64,000 bases of DNA from Polaribacter sp. HaHaR_3_91 (GTDB lineage: Bacteria > Bacteroidota > Bacteroidia > Flavobacteriales > Flavobacteriaceae), in contig NZ_CP058986.1 in NCBI RefSeq assembly GCF_019278525.1, positions 930,001 through 994,000 of the forward strand, given 5' to 3'. This document shows, one piece after another, positions 1 to 8,635 of this stretch. The notes beneath the pieces are model-generated. The model was not told the origin of the DNA. It saw only the letters and a list, made by a program, of their open reading frames with translations, and ran no database searches. Both the position numbers and the translations under genes were made by a program. Numbering within the stretch: the first letter of the stretch is position 1; every line of letters starts with the position of its first letter.

Positions 1-1
1 T

Positions 2-97
2 CCGATGGTAGATGATTTTATCAAAAAAGTAGATAGAGAGAACAAAACAATTCAAGTAGATACTCCAGAGGGGTTGATTGATTTGTATTTGTCTTAA
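2..97 (+). CDS. rimM: Ribosome maturation factor RimM, C-terminal end (partial)
   Basis: Only the last 31 codons are in the window; the reading frame is open from the left edge to TAA at 95-97. The visible tail contains IPxVDDFI-like and TPEGLIDLYL-like segments, which match the end of the RimM PRC-barrel domain. RimM binds ribosomal protein S19 and assists 16S rRNA processing and 30S maturation. A tRNA gene follows after 5 nt, so the two may share a transcript. The call rests on a short tail, so a related PRC-barrel protein cannot be fully excluded. Confidence 0.75.
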   Translation, partial: PMVDDFIKKVDRENKTIQVDTPEGLIDLYLS

Positions 98-102
98 AAT
101 AA

Positions 103-189
103 AGAGAGGTGTCTGAGTGGTCGAAAGAGCTACCTTGGAAAGGTAGTGTACTGGTAACGGTACCGAGGGTTCGAATCCCTTCCTCTCTA
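103..189 (+). tRNA. tRNA-Ser (anticodon GGA)
   Basis: A full class II tRNA cloverleaf can be folded. The acceptor stem pairs 103-109 with 182-188. The anticodon stem pairs 130-134 with 142-146 around loop 135-141, giving anticodon GGA at 137-139 for UCC/UCU codons. A long variable arm lies between the anticodon and T arms, and the T arm carries GGTTCGAATCC. The long variable arm confirms serine. The first acceptor pair is A-U and the discriminator position is A, both slightly unusual for a serine tRNA. CCA is not encoded. Confidence 0.95.
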
Positions 190-220
190 CTGAAAAGTAT
201 TTATAGCTTACGTTTTAAAG

Positions 221-252
221 GTTCTATGTTTAAGTACATGGAACTTTTTTTT
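221..252 (+). terminator. Intrinsic terminator after tRNA-Ser
   Basis: An 8-bp stem (221-228 with 237-244, one G-U pair) with an 8-nt loop is followed by eight T residues at 245-252. It closes the rimM/tRNA-Ser transcript. Confidence 0.75.
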
Positions 253-492
253 GTTTTTATAAAGAGATAATATACCTACTTATAATTTAGGCGGAATAAA
301 AAAATGAGTTTCAATTTGATAATTTATATATGTATTTTTTAATGAAATGGTATTTTTGTTTAATTATTTTCTTTATATCATCTTTTTTGATATTTATATG
401 ATAATTTGGTCTATGAAAGATAAATAGTTTGCTTAATATATTGTGTTGTTGTTACAATAACTTTAATAAAGTAAAAAAATAAAGTAAAATTT
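253..492. other. Intergenic region upstream of the sigma factor gene
   Basis: This very AT-rich stretch has no open reading frame of note and no strong hairpin. It must hold the promoter of the ECF sigma gene. I see no exact TTTG/TAnnTTTG pair here, only a near match TAATTTG around 402-408. Confidence 0.5.
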
Positions 493-1188
493 ATGCAAGA
501 ATATGGAGAATTAGCATTGGCTTTGGTAGCAAAAAACAATCTTAATACATCTGCGATAAATCAAGTAATAGAAACAAGTGAAAGTAATATTTTTCCTGTA
601 GAAAAAACGGATGCATTAATTTGGAAGGAATTAAAGAGTGGTAAAAAAACAGCTTTAGAAGAGCTTTATAATAGATACGTAAATATATTATTTTCTTATG
701 GTATGTATCATTCAAAAGATAGAGGTTATGTTATGGACTGTATCCACGATTTATTTGTAGACTTATATAAATACAAAAACAAGCTTTCTAAAACAGATAA
801 TGTTAAGTATTATCTTTTTAAATCTTTAAAAAGGAAAATTAATAAAAAGTATCATAAAAAAAACACTTCTGTTTCTTTAGATGATTTTGATTATGAAATT
901 GATGCTATGAATAAAAAGCATTCAGATTCTTGTGAGAAACACATTATAACCGAAGAAGGTATTTCCGAAAGAAACTCAAGGTTAAGAAGTGCAATGAAAA
1001 CTTTAAGTGATAGTCAAAGAAAAGTTTTGAGTTTAAAATTTGAGCAAGAAAAATCTTACGAAGAAATTTCTATGATTATGGAGGTTTCTATTGAATCTGC
1101 CAGAACGTCTGTTTATAGAGCAATTAAAGTATTAAGAAAATTAAATTTCAGTGTTTTATTACTACAGTTATCTTTTTATTTTTTATAA
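493..1188 (+). CDS. ECF-type RNA polymerase sigma factor, Bacteroidota SusC/D-associated
   Basis: The 231-residue protein has a sigma-70 region 2 at about residues 45-125, with the DCIHDLFVDLY segment typical of Bacteroidota ECF sigmas. Region 4 lies at about 165-218 and contains a helix-turn-helix (KSYEEISMIMEVSIESART). The N-terminus is about 40 residues longer than usual and the C-terminus ends in a hydrophobic tail. A fecR gene follows after 100 nt, then susC and susD. In such clusters the sigma factor is held by the FecR-like anti-sigma and released when the outer-membrane receptor senses substrate. The likely target is therefore the susC promoter downstream. The start is the first ATG; a later start near residue 37 would give a more typical length. 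Confidence 0.9.
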   Translation: MQEYGELALALVAKNNLNTSAINQVIETSESNIFPVEKTDALIWKELKSGKKTALEELYNRYVNILFSYGMYHSKDRGYVMDCIHDLFVDLYKYKNKLSKTDNVKYYLFKSLKRKINKKYHKKNTSVSLDDFDYEIDAMNKKHSDSCEKHIITEEGISERNSRLRSAMKTLSDSQRKVLSLKFEQEKSYEEISMIMEVSIESARTSVYRAIKVLRKLNFSVLLLQLSFYFL

Positions 1189-1288
1189 AAAACACATTTT
1201 AACGTCTATAAAAAACTGAAAATATGCTATTAATAATATAGCAGTCAAATAAAGTTTTTAAACTAATAATAAAGAATATAAAAAGATC

Positions 1289-2353
1289 ATGAAAGTTAAT
1301 GAATCTAATAAAGTTAAGATTTTACCAATTACAGAATTGGAAAAAACGGCTTTAAAGAATAAAATTTTTAATTCTATTGATAATCTTAGCTATGGAAAAA
1401 GAAATAGAAGAAATAAAGGTTTAGTAATGAGTCTTGCTTTTTCTTTAGTTTTTTTGATAGGTATTGTTTTGTGTTATCAAAATGAACCTAATAGCTCAAT
1501 TACAGATTTTGTAAATACATCAAAATTGGTAGATTTTAATAAAACTGATGAAGTTGTATTGGTTTTAGGAAATGGAGAAAATTTAAAAATAGAAAAAAAG
1601 GATAGTAATATAAATTATTCTAAATCAGGAAAAAAATTAACAATAGGAGAAGATACCGAAATAGAACAAGAAACCTCTAAAAATAGTAAAGTAGCATACA
1701 ATACACTTATTATACCTTATGGTAAACGATCTAAAATAAATCTTTCAGACGGAACGATTGTTTGGTTAAATTCTGGTTCTAAATTAATATATCCGGTAGT
1801 TTTTAATGGAGATAGAAGAAAGTTGTATTTAGAAGGAGAGGCTATTTTTGATGTTGCTCATGATAAAAAACATCCTTTTATTGTAATGTCTAAAGAGCAG
1901 GAGGTTAAAGTTTTAGGAACTGTTTTTGGAGTAACAAGTTATCCGGAAGAAGGAGAAATTAATACGGTTTTAAAAAGCGGAAGTGTGCAAATTAGTTATC
2001 ATAATGATCCAAAATTAAATCATTATTCAGATAAAATTAAAATTACACCTGGTACAAAAGCAACGTATAATAAAGAAACTAAGGGTATTGTATCAGAAAA
2101 AGTAAACGTAAATAATTATTTCTCATGGAGAGATGGCGTTTTAATCTTTAAAAACAATGATTTGAGTTATGTTATGAATAGAGTTTCTAGATACTATAAT
2201 TTAAAAGTAGATATTAAAAATAAAAATTTAGCTAAAGAAAAGTTTTCTGGATATTTAGATTTAAACGAAAGCATAGATAAAGTGGTTAAAAATATTAGTG
2301 CAAGTACAAATATGAAATATACCTTAGAAGAAGGTAAAATAATAATTAATTAA
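1289..2353 (+). CDS. FecR family anti-sigma factor
   Basis: This 354-residue protein has a short cytoplasmic N-terminal part (about 1-46) for sigma binding. One transmembrane helix follows at about 47-64 (GLVMSLAFSLVFLIGIVL). The periplasmic FecR domain lies at about 140-240, with the characteristic LSDGTIVWLNSGSKL and LEGEAIFDVAHD segments. A C-terminal DUF4974-type domain (about 280-354, FKNNDLSYVMNRVSRYY) is expected to contact the receptor's STN domain. It sits between its presumed sigma partner and an STN-containing SusC, so all three parts of a trans-envelope switch are present. Start and length are normal for the family. Confidence 0.93.
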   Translation: MKVNESNKVKILPITELEKTALKNKIFNSIDNLSYGKRNRRNKGLVMSLAFSLVFLIGIVLCYQNEPNSSITDFVNTSKLVDFNKTDEVVLVLGNGENLKIEKKDSNINYSKSGKKLTIGEDTEIEQETSKNSKVAYNTLIIPYGKRSKINLSDGTIVWLNSGSKLIYPVVFNGDRRKLYLEGEAIFDVAHDKKHPFIVMSKEQEVKVLGTVFGVTSYPEEGEINTVLKSGSVQISYHNDPKLNHYSDKIKITPGTKATYNKETKGIVSEKVNVNNYFSWRDGVLIFKNNDLSYVMNRVSRYYNLKVDIKNKNLAKEKFSGYLDLNESIDKVVKNISASTNMKYTLEEGKIIIN

Positions 2354-2400
2354 ACAAAAAAAAATATGAAGTAAACTACTATTATTTGAATTAGTAAAAG

Positions 2401-2435
2401 GCCAGAAGATGCGCCAACATCTTCTGGCTTATTTT
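2401..2435 (+). terminator. Perfect hairpin in the susC leader (terminator or attenuator)
   Basis: An 11-bp perfect stem (2401-2411 with 2418-2428) closes a 6-nt loop and is followed by TTATTTT. It lies between fecR and susC and can end sigma/anti-sigma transcripts. If transcription starts upstream it could act as an attenuator for susC. Confidence 0.7.
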
Positions 2436-2444
2436 AATCACATT

Positions 2445-2459
2445 GCTGTAGAGAACAGC
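2445..2459 (+). promoter_or_regulatory. Small hairpin in the susC 5' leader
   Basis: A 5-bp stem GCTGT/ACAGC (2445-2449 with 2455-2459) with a 5-nt loop lies 25 nt before the susC start, just after the larger hairpin. It is a weak structure of unknown role. Confidence 0.3.
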
Positions 2460-2484
2460 AAAATTTAATAATCAAAACAAAAAT

Positions 2485-5400
2485 ATGAAAAAAAACTCAC
2501 GCAAAGGAATTTTAATACTTATGAGATTATTTCTATTATTAATTAGTTTGGGAATCACAGCAGGTAATATGAATCCGCTGATGGGACAAACGAAAATAAA
2601 TATTGATGTAAAAGGAATATCAATAGAAGAATTTTTTGAAGAAATTCAAGGGTCAAGTGATTACATGTTCTTTTATAAGGATGATGTTTTAAACACAAAT
2701 AAAAAAGTATCAATAAAACTTAATGAAGCGAATATTATTAAGATTTTAGATAAAGCTTTTTCAAAAACCAATTTAAGTTATAGGGTTGATGGAAAGCAAG
2801 TTATTGTCAAAAAAACAAAACAAAAACCAACTATTTCTTTAGCTAATAATCAAGTAAAACAAGAAAGGGTGGTTAATGGTTTAGTTGTAGAATCTGAAGG
2901 TTTTGCTTTGCCTGGTGTAAGTGTTCATGTAAAAGGAACCTCTACAGGAACTGAAACAGATTTTGATGGTAAATATTCTATTAAAGTACCAGCTGGTGCT
3001 GTTTTAGAGTTTTCTTATATAGGTATGATAAAACAAACTGTAACAGTTGGAGATAAAACGGTTATAGATGTTCAAATGGAAGAAAGTACTGCTTCTTTAG
3101 AAGAAGTGGTTATTGTTGGTTATGGTTCTTTAAAAAAAGAAGAATTAACGGGTTCTGTTGCAGTAATGAAAGGAACAGAATTAGAACAGGCGCCAACATC
3201 TTCTTTTGAGCAATCTCTAAGAGGTGGAGTAGCAGGTATACAAGCAAGTGCTCTTGATGGAGCACCAGGATCAAATACAGAAATTAGAATTAGAGGTATT
3301 GGATCTATTAATGCATCTAGTGAGCCTTTATATGTTATAGATGGTATTCCTATTCAAGCAGGTAGCCAGTCTACAAATGATAATGATGGAGCCAGTTCTA
3401 ATGTAATGGCGTCTATCAATCCAAACGATATTGAGAGTATTAGTATCTTAAAAGATGCTGCTTCTACAGCAATTTATGGATCTAGAGGTGCAAATGGTGT
3501 TATTTTAATTACTACAAAACAAGGAAAAACAGGTAAAGCAACTATAGAATTAAAAACATTAACAGGGTTTAATTCTCAAGCATCAAAAAATATTTTAAAA
3601 CCTTTAAATGCAGCTCAGTATAAAGAATTATATATTGAAGGTTATGTAAATTTAGGACTTACAGAGGCAGAAGCTCAAACACAATTAGATAATTATTATA
3701 CACAACAAATCGATCCTTCAACAGGTGAAGCTACAGATACAAACTGGTTAGACGCTATAACAAGAACTGGAGTTACACAAAGTTATGATTTAAGTATAAG
3801 AGGAGCTACCGATAAAGTTAAATACTTTATGTCTGGTGGTTTTATGGAGCAAGGAAGTTATATTATAGGATATGATTTTTCTAGATTTAGTGGTAGAACT
3901 AATTTAGAATATAAAGCAAGTAAATATTTAACAATATCGAATAACATATCAATTGCAAATATTACATCTACAACTGCACCAGATGCAGGTTCTTGGAACA
4001 ACCCCTTTAAGAGTACTTTAGAGCTATCTCCGTTAATTCCTATTTATGACGAGGAAGGTTTATACAATGCAGATCATTTAGCATATTTTCCAATAGGAAG
4101 TAATCCTGTAGGAAGTTTGAGTGGAGACGATTTATGGGAAACAAAAACAAGTAGAATTATTGATAATTTAGTACTTACAGTCACTCCTATAAAGAATTTA
4201 ATATTTAGATCTCAATGGAATTTTGATATTTTAAGCGTTAACGAATCTACTTATTATAACAGACGTTATGGAACCGGATATGATACAAATGGTTATGCTT
4301 ATGAAGCAAATACTACCAACAAAACATGGGTAGGTACACAAACGTTAGATTATAGTTTAACATTAAATGATAGTCATAATTTTAACTTTTTAGCAGGTTA
4401 TGAAGCGCAACAAACCATACGTGAATCATTTTCTGCTTCAGGTTCAGATTTTCCTAACGATGTAGTTAAAACACTAAGTACTGCAGCAGCAGAATATGCG
4501 GTTTCTGGTACAAAAACAGAGTATACTTTTAACTCTATGTTTTTAAGAGGTAACTATAATTTTGATCATAAATATTATCTTTCAGGTAGTGTAAGGCGTG
4601 ATGGATCTTCAAGATTTGGTGCAGATAATAGATACGGAACATTTTATTCTGTAGGTGCAAGTTGGAATATGTTTAAAGAAAAATTTATTAATAATATTTC
4701 TTTTATCGATGTTCTTAAATTAAGAACATCTTATGGTTTAACAGGTAATGCAGCTATTGGTAATTTTGCTTCCTTAGGATTATATGGTTATGGTGATGAT
4801 TATGACGGCTCTCCCGGAGGTACTCCTCAACAACTTGCAAATCCAGAACTTACATGGGAAACTCAAGAGAATTTTAATATTGGGTTAGATTTTGGTCTTT
4901 TTGGTAAAATTAGTGGTACTGTAGAGTATTTTGATAGACAATCTTCAGATCTTATTTTAGATGTTCCTATTTCTCCAACAACAGGGTTTACAGAATTAAC
5001 ACAAAACTTTGGATCTATGTCTAATAAAGGTTTAGAAATTACTTTAAATGCAGACATTATTAATAATAAAGATTTTAGATGGAGTGTTGGTTTTAATACA
5101 ACTTTTATTAAAAATGAAATTACAGATTTAGATGAAGATTATACAAGCGGAGCTTTTAGAAGACAAGTAGGACAAGATTTTCAGTCTTTTTATATGTATG
5201 GTTGGGCAGGTGTAGATCAAACAAACGGAGATGTACAATATTTTACAGATGCTAGTGAAACTACCATAACAAATGATATTGGAGATGCAGAGCGTTATTT
5301 ATCAGGTAAGTCTGCAACACCAGATTTTTACGGTGGTTTTAATACTTCTTTTTCTTACAAAGGCTTTAGCTTAAATGCTGGTTTTATGTATTCTTCTGGT

Positions 5401-5817
5401 AATTATTTGTTTGATAGTAGAGCAAAAGGATCTTTAGGAGATGGTAGATTAACACCAAGAAGTACTGCTACATATGTTTACGAAAATAGGTGGGTAGAAG
5501 GTAAAACAGATGCTTTATTCCCTAAGTTTCAATGGGGAGGACAATCTGGTAGTAATCAAGGTAATGTTACAAGATGGTTGTACGATGGTAGTTTTATCCG
5601 TTTAAAAGATTTAACACTAGCATATGATGTTCCTGAAAAAGTAGCTTCATTATTACACCTTAGTTCTGCAAGAATATACGCAAGAGGTACAAACTTATTA
5701 ACGTTTACTAAAGATAAAGATTTATACATAGATCCAGAACAATCTATAAGCGGGAGCTATAATGGATTAACGCCAGCGATGAAAACTATTTCTGTAGGAC
5801 TAGATATTAAACTGTAA
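2485..5817 (+). CDS. SusC/RagA-type TonB-dependent outer-membrane transporter with STN domain
   Basis: This 1110-residue protein starts with a signal peptide (about 1-34). An STN signalling domain follows at about 36-110 (KGISIEEFFEEIQGSSDYMFFY). A carboxypeptidase-regulatory-like domain covers about 127-215, then comes a TonB-like stretch (LEEVVIVGYG) and the plug (about 218-345, with RIRGIGSINASSEPLYVIDG). The rest is a 22-strand-type barrel ending in ISVGLDIKL. It forms the barrel of a SusCD complex that imports an oligomeric substrate using TonB energy. The STN domain, absent from many SusC proteins, is what talks to FecR, so this transporter probably also senses its substrate. SusD follows after 15 nt. 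Confidence 0.96.
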   Translation: MKKNSRKGILILMRLFLLLISLGITAGNMNPLMGQTKINIDVKGISIEEFFEEIQGSSDYMFFYKDDVLNTNKKVSIKLNEANIIKILDKAFSKTNLSYRVDGKQVIVKKTKQKPTISLANNQVKQERVVNGLVVESEGFALPGVSVHVKGTSTGTETDFDGKYSIKVPAGAVLEFSYIGMIKQTVTVGDKTVIDVQMEESTASLEEVVIVGYGSLKKEELTGSVAVMKGTELEQAPTSSFEQSLRGGVAGIQASALDGAPGSNTEIRIRGIGSINASSEPLYVIDGIPIQAGSQSTNDNDGASSNVMASINPNDIESISILKDAASTAIYGSRGANGVILITTKQGKTGKATIELKTLTGFNSQASKNILKPLNAAQYKELYIEGYVNLGLTEAEAQTQLDNYYTQQIDPSTGEATDTNWLDAITRTGVTQSYDLSIRGATDKVKYFMSGGFMEQGSYIIGYDFSRFSGRTNLEYKASKYLTISNNISIANITSTTAPDAGSWNNPFKSTLELSPLIPIYDEEGLYNADHLAYFPIGSNPVGSLSGDDLWETKTSRIIDNLVLTVTPIKNLIFRSQWNFDILSVNESTYYNRRYGTGYDTNGYAYEANTTNKTWVGTQTLDYSLTLNDSHNFNFLAGYEAQQTIRESFSASGSDFPNDVVKTLSTAAAEYAVSGTKTEYTFNSMFLRGNYNFDHKYYLSGSVRRDGSSRFGADNRYGTFYSVGASWNMFKEKFINNISFIDVLKLRTSYGLTGNAAIGNFASLGLYGYGDDYDGSPGGTPQQLANPELTWETQENFNIGLDFGLFGKISGTVEYFDRQSSDLILDVPISPTTGFTELTQNFGSMSNKGLEITLNADIINNKDFRWSVGFNTTFIKNEITDLDEDYTSGAFRRQVGQDFQSFYMYGWAGVDQTNGDVQYFTDASETTITNDIGDAERYLSGKSATPDFYGGFNTSFSYKGFSLNAGFMYSSGNYLFDSRAKGSLGDGRLTPRSTATYVYENRWVEGKTDALFPKFQWGGQSGSNQGNVTRWLYDGSFIRLKDLTLAYDVPEKVASLLHLSSARIYARGTNLLTFTKDKDLYIDPEQSISGSYNGLTPAMKTISVGLDIKL

Positions 5818-5832
5818 TTTAAAAAGAAACTC

Positions 5833-7242
5833 ATGAAAAAATATAATAAAATATTACTATTGATTATGGTAGGGTTCTTCTTATCATGTTCAGAATCATT
5901 TTTAGAACTTACACCTCAATCTTCAGTTGCAAACGAAGATGCTATTACAAATTTAGAGGATTTAGAAACTTCTATTACAGGTGTGTATGACGAAATTCAA
6001 GGAGCATATTATTACGGTAGATACATGTTTATGGTTCCAGATGTTTTGTCTGACGATGTAAAGCAAAATTTATCAGCAAATAGAATTGTAGACTATGCAG
6101 AACACGTTCAAAACGTATCTGATGGTCAGGCAAATGCCTTATGGACTGGAATGTATTTTGCAAATAATGCCTTAAATAATATTATTAATTCTGATGTAGA
6201 AGTTACAGCATCATCTCAAGCTAGTAAAGAACATATTTTAGGAGAAGCACACGCTTTAAGAGGTTTAATCTATTTTGATTTGGTAAAGTTGTTTGCGCAA
6301 CATTATACATTTACATCAGATGCAAGTCATGCGGGAGTACCTTTAATCCTAGAGTTTGACCCAACATTAGAACCATCAAGAAATACTGTAGAAGAGGTTT
6401 ATAATCAGGTGATTTTAGATATGACAACGGCTTTATCTTTAATGAGTGATACTTCTAGAAGCTCAAATTCTAGTACATTATCAGCGATATCAGTCAAAGC
6501 TTTATTGTCTAGAGTTTATTTGTATAAAGAAGATTGGGCAAATGCAGAAGCAATGGCTACCGATGTAATTAATACAGGTTATAGTTTGGTTGATAATGAC
6601 AATTACGCAACATTATGGGATAACGATAATACTTCTGAATCGATTTTTGAAATTTCTATGACAGAATCAGACAACGTAGGAGGTAACGGTATTGCTGGTT
6701 TATACATTTCTGCAGCAGCAGGTGGTTACGGAGATTATTTACCATCTAACGACGTTGTTTCTTTATATGACGCAGACGATGTAAGAATGGAGAATTTTGT
6801 AATAGATGAAAATTTAGCAGGAGATTATGCGCCTTATAGAGTAGACAAATACTCACATGTTTTGGGGTATGATAATGTAAAAGTTGTACGTCTTGCAGAA
6901 ATTTATTTAATAAGAGCAGAAGCAAGAGCACAAATAGGTACAGATATTACTGGAGCTCAAGAAGATTTAGATGTAATTCGTAAGAGAGCGCTACCTACAG
7001 CAATAAGTACAACGAGTACAGGAGATGATTTAATAGACGCTATTTTTCTAGAAAGAAGATTAGAACTTTGTTTTGAAGGACAAAGATTATGGGATTTAAT
7101 GCGAAGAAAAAAAGATATTGTAAGAACAAATTGTACATCTAGTGCTTGTTTTATTTCTTATGCAGATGATACCAATATATTGCCAATACCACAGGATGAA
7201 ACAGATGTAAATCCTAATATAGAGCAAAACCCAGGATACTAA
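5833..7242 (+). CDS. SusD/RagB-type substrate-binding outer-membrane lipoprotein
   Basis: This 469-residue protein has a lipoprotein signal with lipobox FLSC and the acylated cysteine at residue 19. The N-terminal SusD region contains TPR-like helices with the family segment LGEAHALRGLIYFDLVKLFAQHY. The C-terminal part carries LERRLELCFEGQRLWDLMRRK and ends in IPQDETDVNPNIEQNPGY, a typical SusD finish. It acts as the lid of the preceding SusC barrel and captures the substrate at the cell surface. It is at the short end of the family, which fits a small ligand. It is co-transcribed with susC. Confidence 0.95.
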   Translation: MKKYNKILLLIMVGFFLSCSESFLELTPQSSVANEDAITNLEDLETSITGVYDEIQGAYYYGRYMFMVPDVLSDDVKQNLSANRIVDYAEHVQNVSDGQANALWTGMYFANNALNNIINSDVEVTASSQASKEHILGEAHALRGLIYFDLVKLFAQHYTFTSDASHAGVPLILEFDPTLEPSRNTVEEVYNQVILDMTTALSLMSDTSRSSNSSTLSAISVKALLSRVYLYKEDWANAEAMATDVINTGYSLVDNDNYATLWDNDNTSESIFEISMTESDNVGGNGIAGLYISAAAGGYGDYLPSNDVVSLYDADDVRMENFVIDENLAGDYAPYRVDKYSHVLGYDNVKVVRLAEIYLIRAEARAQIGTDITGAQEDLDVIRKRALPTAISTTSTGDDLIDAIFLERRLELCFEGQRLWDLMRRKKDIVRTNCTSSACFISYADDTNILPIPQDETDVNPNIEQNPGY

Positions 7243-7265
7243 TTATATGATTGTCCCCCAAAATA

Positions 7266-7317
7266 TTAAAGACACATATTGGTAAAAGTAAAAGTTGTTT
7301 TCAATGTGTGTCTTTAA
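7266..7317 (+). promoter_or_regulatory. Long hairpin between susD and the downstream enzyme genes
   Basis: A 16-bp stem (7266-7281 with 7302-7317, one wobble pair) encloses a 20-nt loop. There is no T-run after it, so it is probably not a simple terminator. It may protect the susCD mRNA from 3' decay or set different expression levels for the enzymes downstream. Confidence 0.5.
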
Positions 7318-7401
7318 CTTATGACAGTCAAGAATTCTATATACTTAGCGTTTTGGGTGTCTTTCTGTTCATGTAAATTCAATTATAAAAAATAAAATAT
7401 T

Positions 7402-8556
7402 TTGGAAAAAAATCGTAGAAATTTAATAAAACTATTATCAATTGGTACAATTTTTCCTACTCAGATAGCAAGTACTTTTGCATCAATATTAGAATCTGTT
7501 GATATTAATCCGAATCAAAAAATATCTAATAATTTGATAAAAAACCTTCAAGACACTAAAATTGAAGAGTTGTATAAAAAAGCAATGGTTATTGATGGAC
7601 TTATTATTCCGAAAGGTTGGAATAAAGATTCTTTTGATGCTTTAGCAAAAACGGGATACTCTGGTTTTGGTACCTCTTTACTTTCTGGAAATTTAAAATC
7701 AGCTTTAAAAAATATAACAGAATGGGATAATCGTATTAAAAATAATTCGGATGTATTAATAAAAGCAACAAGTGCAGCAGATTTTATCAGAGCTAAAAAA
7801 GAAAATAAAACAGCTGTTTTATACGGATTTCAAAATGCCACAATGATGGAGAAATCTATAAAAAACCTCGATACTTTATATGATGCTGGTACACGCTGGA
7901 TTCAATTAACCTATAATCAAAGAAATTTGTTAGGTGATGGAAGTACAGAGCGTACAGATTGTGGTTTATCAGATTTTGGAATTGAAGCCATAGAACGTAT
8001 GAACGAACTTGGTATTATGATTGATTTATCGCATTGCGGAAAAGAGACAACCAACGACGGAATTAAATTTAGTAAAACCGGAGCATGTTTTAATCACACG
8101 ATGTGTGAGTCTTTGTATAAAAATCATCCAAGATCTAAAACCGATGCGCAAATAAAAGCCATGGCAGATAAAGGTGGTATTATGGGAGTAATTTGTTTGG
8201 GGTATATGATTGGACCAGAATTAGGTACAAAAACAACCTTAGAAACTTATGTAGATCATATAGATCATGTTGTTAAAATTGCAGGAATAGATCATGTTGG
8301 TGTTGCTGCAGATTTTGCAATACAAGGTTTACAAGCAACAGGAGCAACAAAAGAAAACTGGTATGTACCAAGGTTAACAAAATTTAAACCTTCGTATAAA
8401 GTACAATGGCCACCTTGGATCCCGGAATTAGATAAGCCAGATCGTTATTTACAAGTAGCTAAAATTTTAGATAAAAGAGGTTACAGTACAGGAGATATCG
8501 AAAAAATATTAGGACTTAATTGGTTAAGGTACTTTAAAGACACTTTAAAATCGTAA
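7402..8556 (+). CDS. Membrane dipeptidase-like protein (peptidase family M19), divergent metal site
   Basis: The 384-residue protein begins with TTG at 7402; no ATG lies early enough to keep the export signal. The N-terminus (NRRNLIKLL then a hydrophobic run) resembles a Tat signal. The M19 TIM-barrel fold is shown by LTYNQRN (about 169), DLSHCG (H211), NHT (H232), HPRS and GIDHVGVAADF (D304). The usual HxD metal ligands in the first strand (DGHxD) are replaced by DGLII at 65-69, and the usual bridging Glu region reads VLYGFQN. Either the chemistry uses one metal, or it differs from standard dipeptide cleavage. It lies just downstream of susCD and is probably part of the same substrate pathway. 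Confidence 0.8.
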   Translation: MEKNRRNLIKLLSIGTIFPTQIASTFASILESVDINPNQKISNNLIKNLQDTKIEELYKKAMVIDGLIIPKGWNKDSFDALAKTGYSGFGTSLLSGNLKSALKNITEWDNRIKNNSDVLIKATSAADFIRAKKENKTAVLYGFQNATMMEKSIKNLDTLYDAGTRWIQLTYNQRNLLGDGSTERTDCGLSDFGIEAIERMNELGIMIDLSHCGKETTNDGIKFSKTGACFNHTMCESLYKNHPRSKTDAQIKAMADKGGIMGVICLGYMIGPELGTKTTLETYVDHIDHVVKIAGIDHVGVAADFAIQGLQATGATKENWYVPRLTKFKPSYKVQWPPWIPELDKPDRYLQVAKILDKRGYSTGDIEKILGLNWLRYFKDTLKS

Positions 8557-8635
8557 TTAACAAATATTGTGTCTATATAAATAGAGATAGTTGCTTATTT
8601 ATAGTAATAGATTCTAATTAATTATAACTAAAATT

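Noticed and set aside
493..2353. Iron-citrate (Fec) uptake system
   Set aside because: The receptor is a SusC with a SusD partner and enzyme genes follow; no siderophore or iron genes are present.
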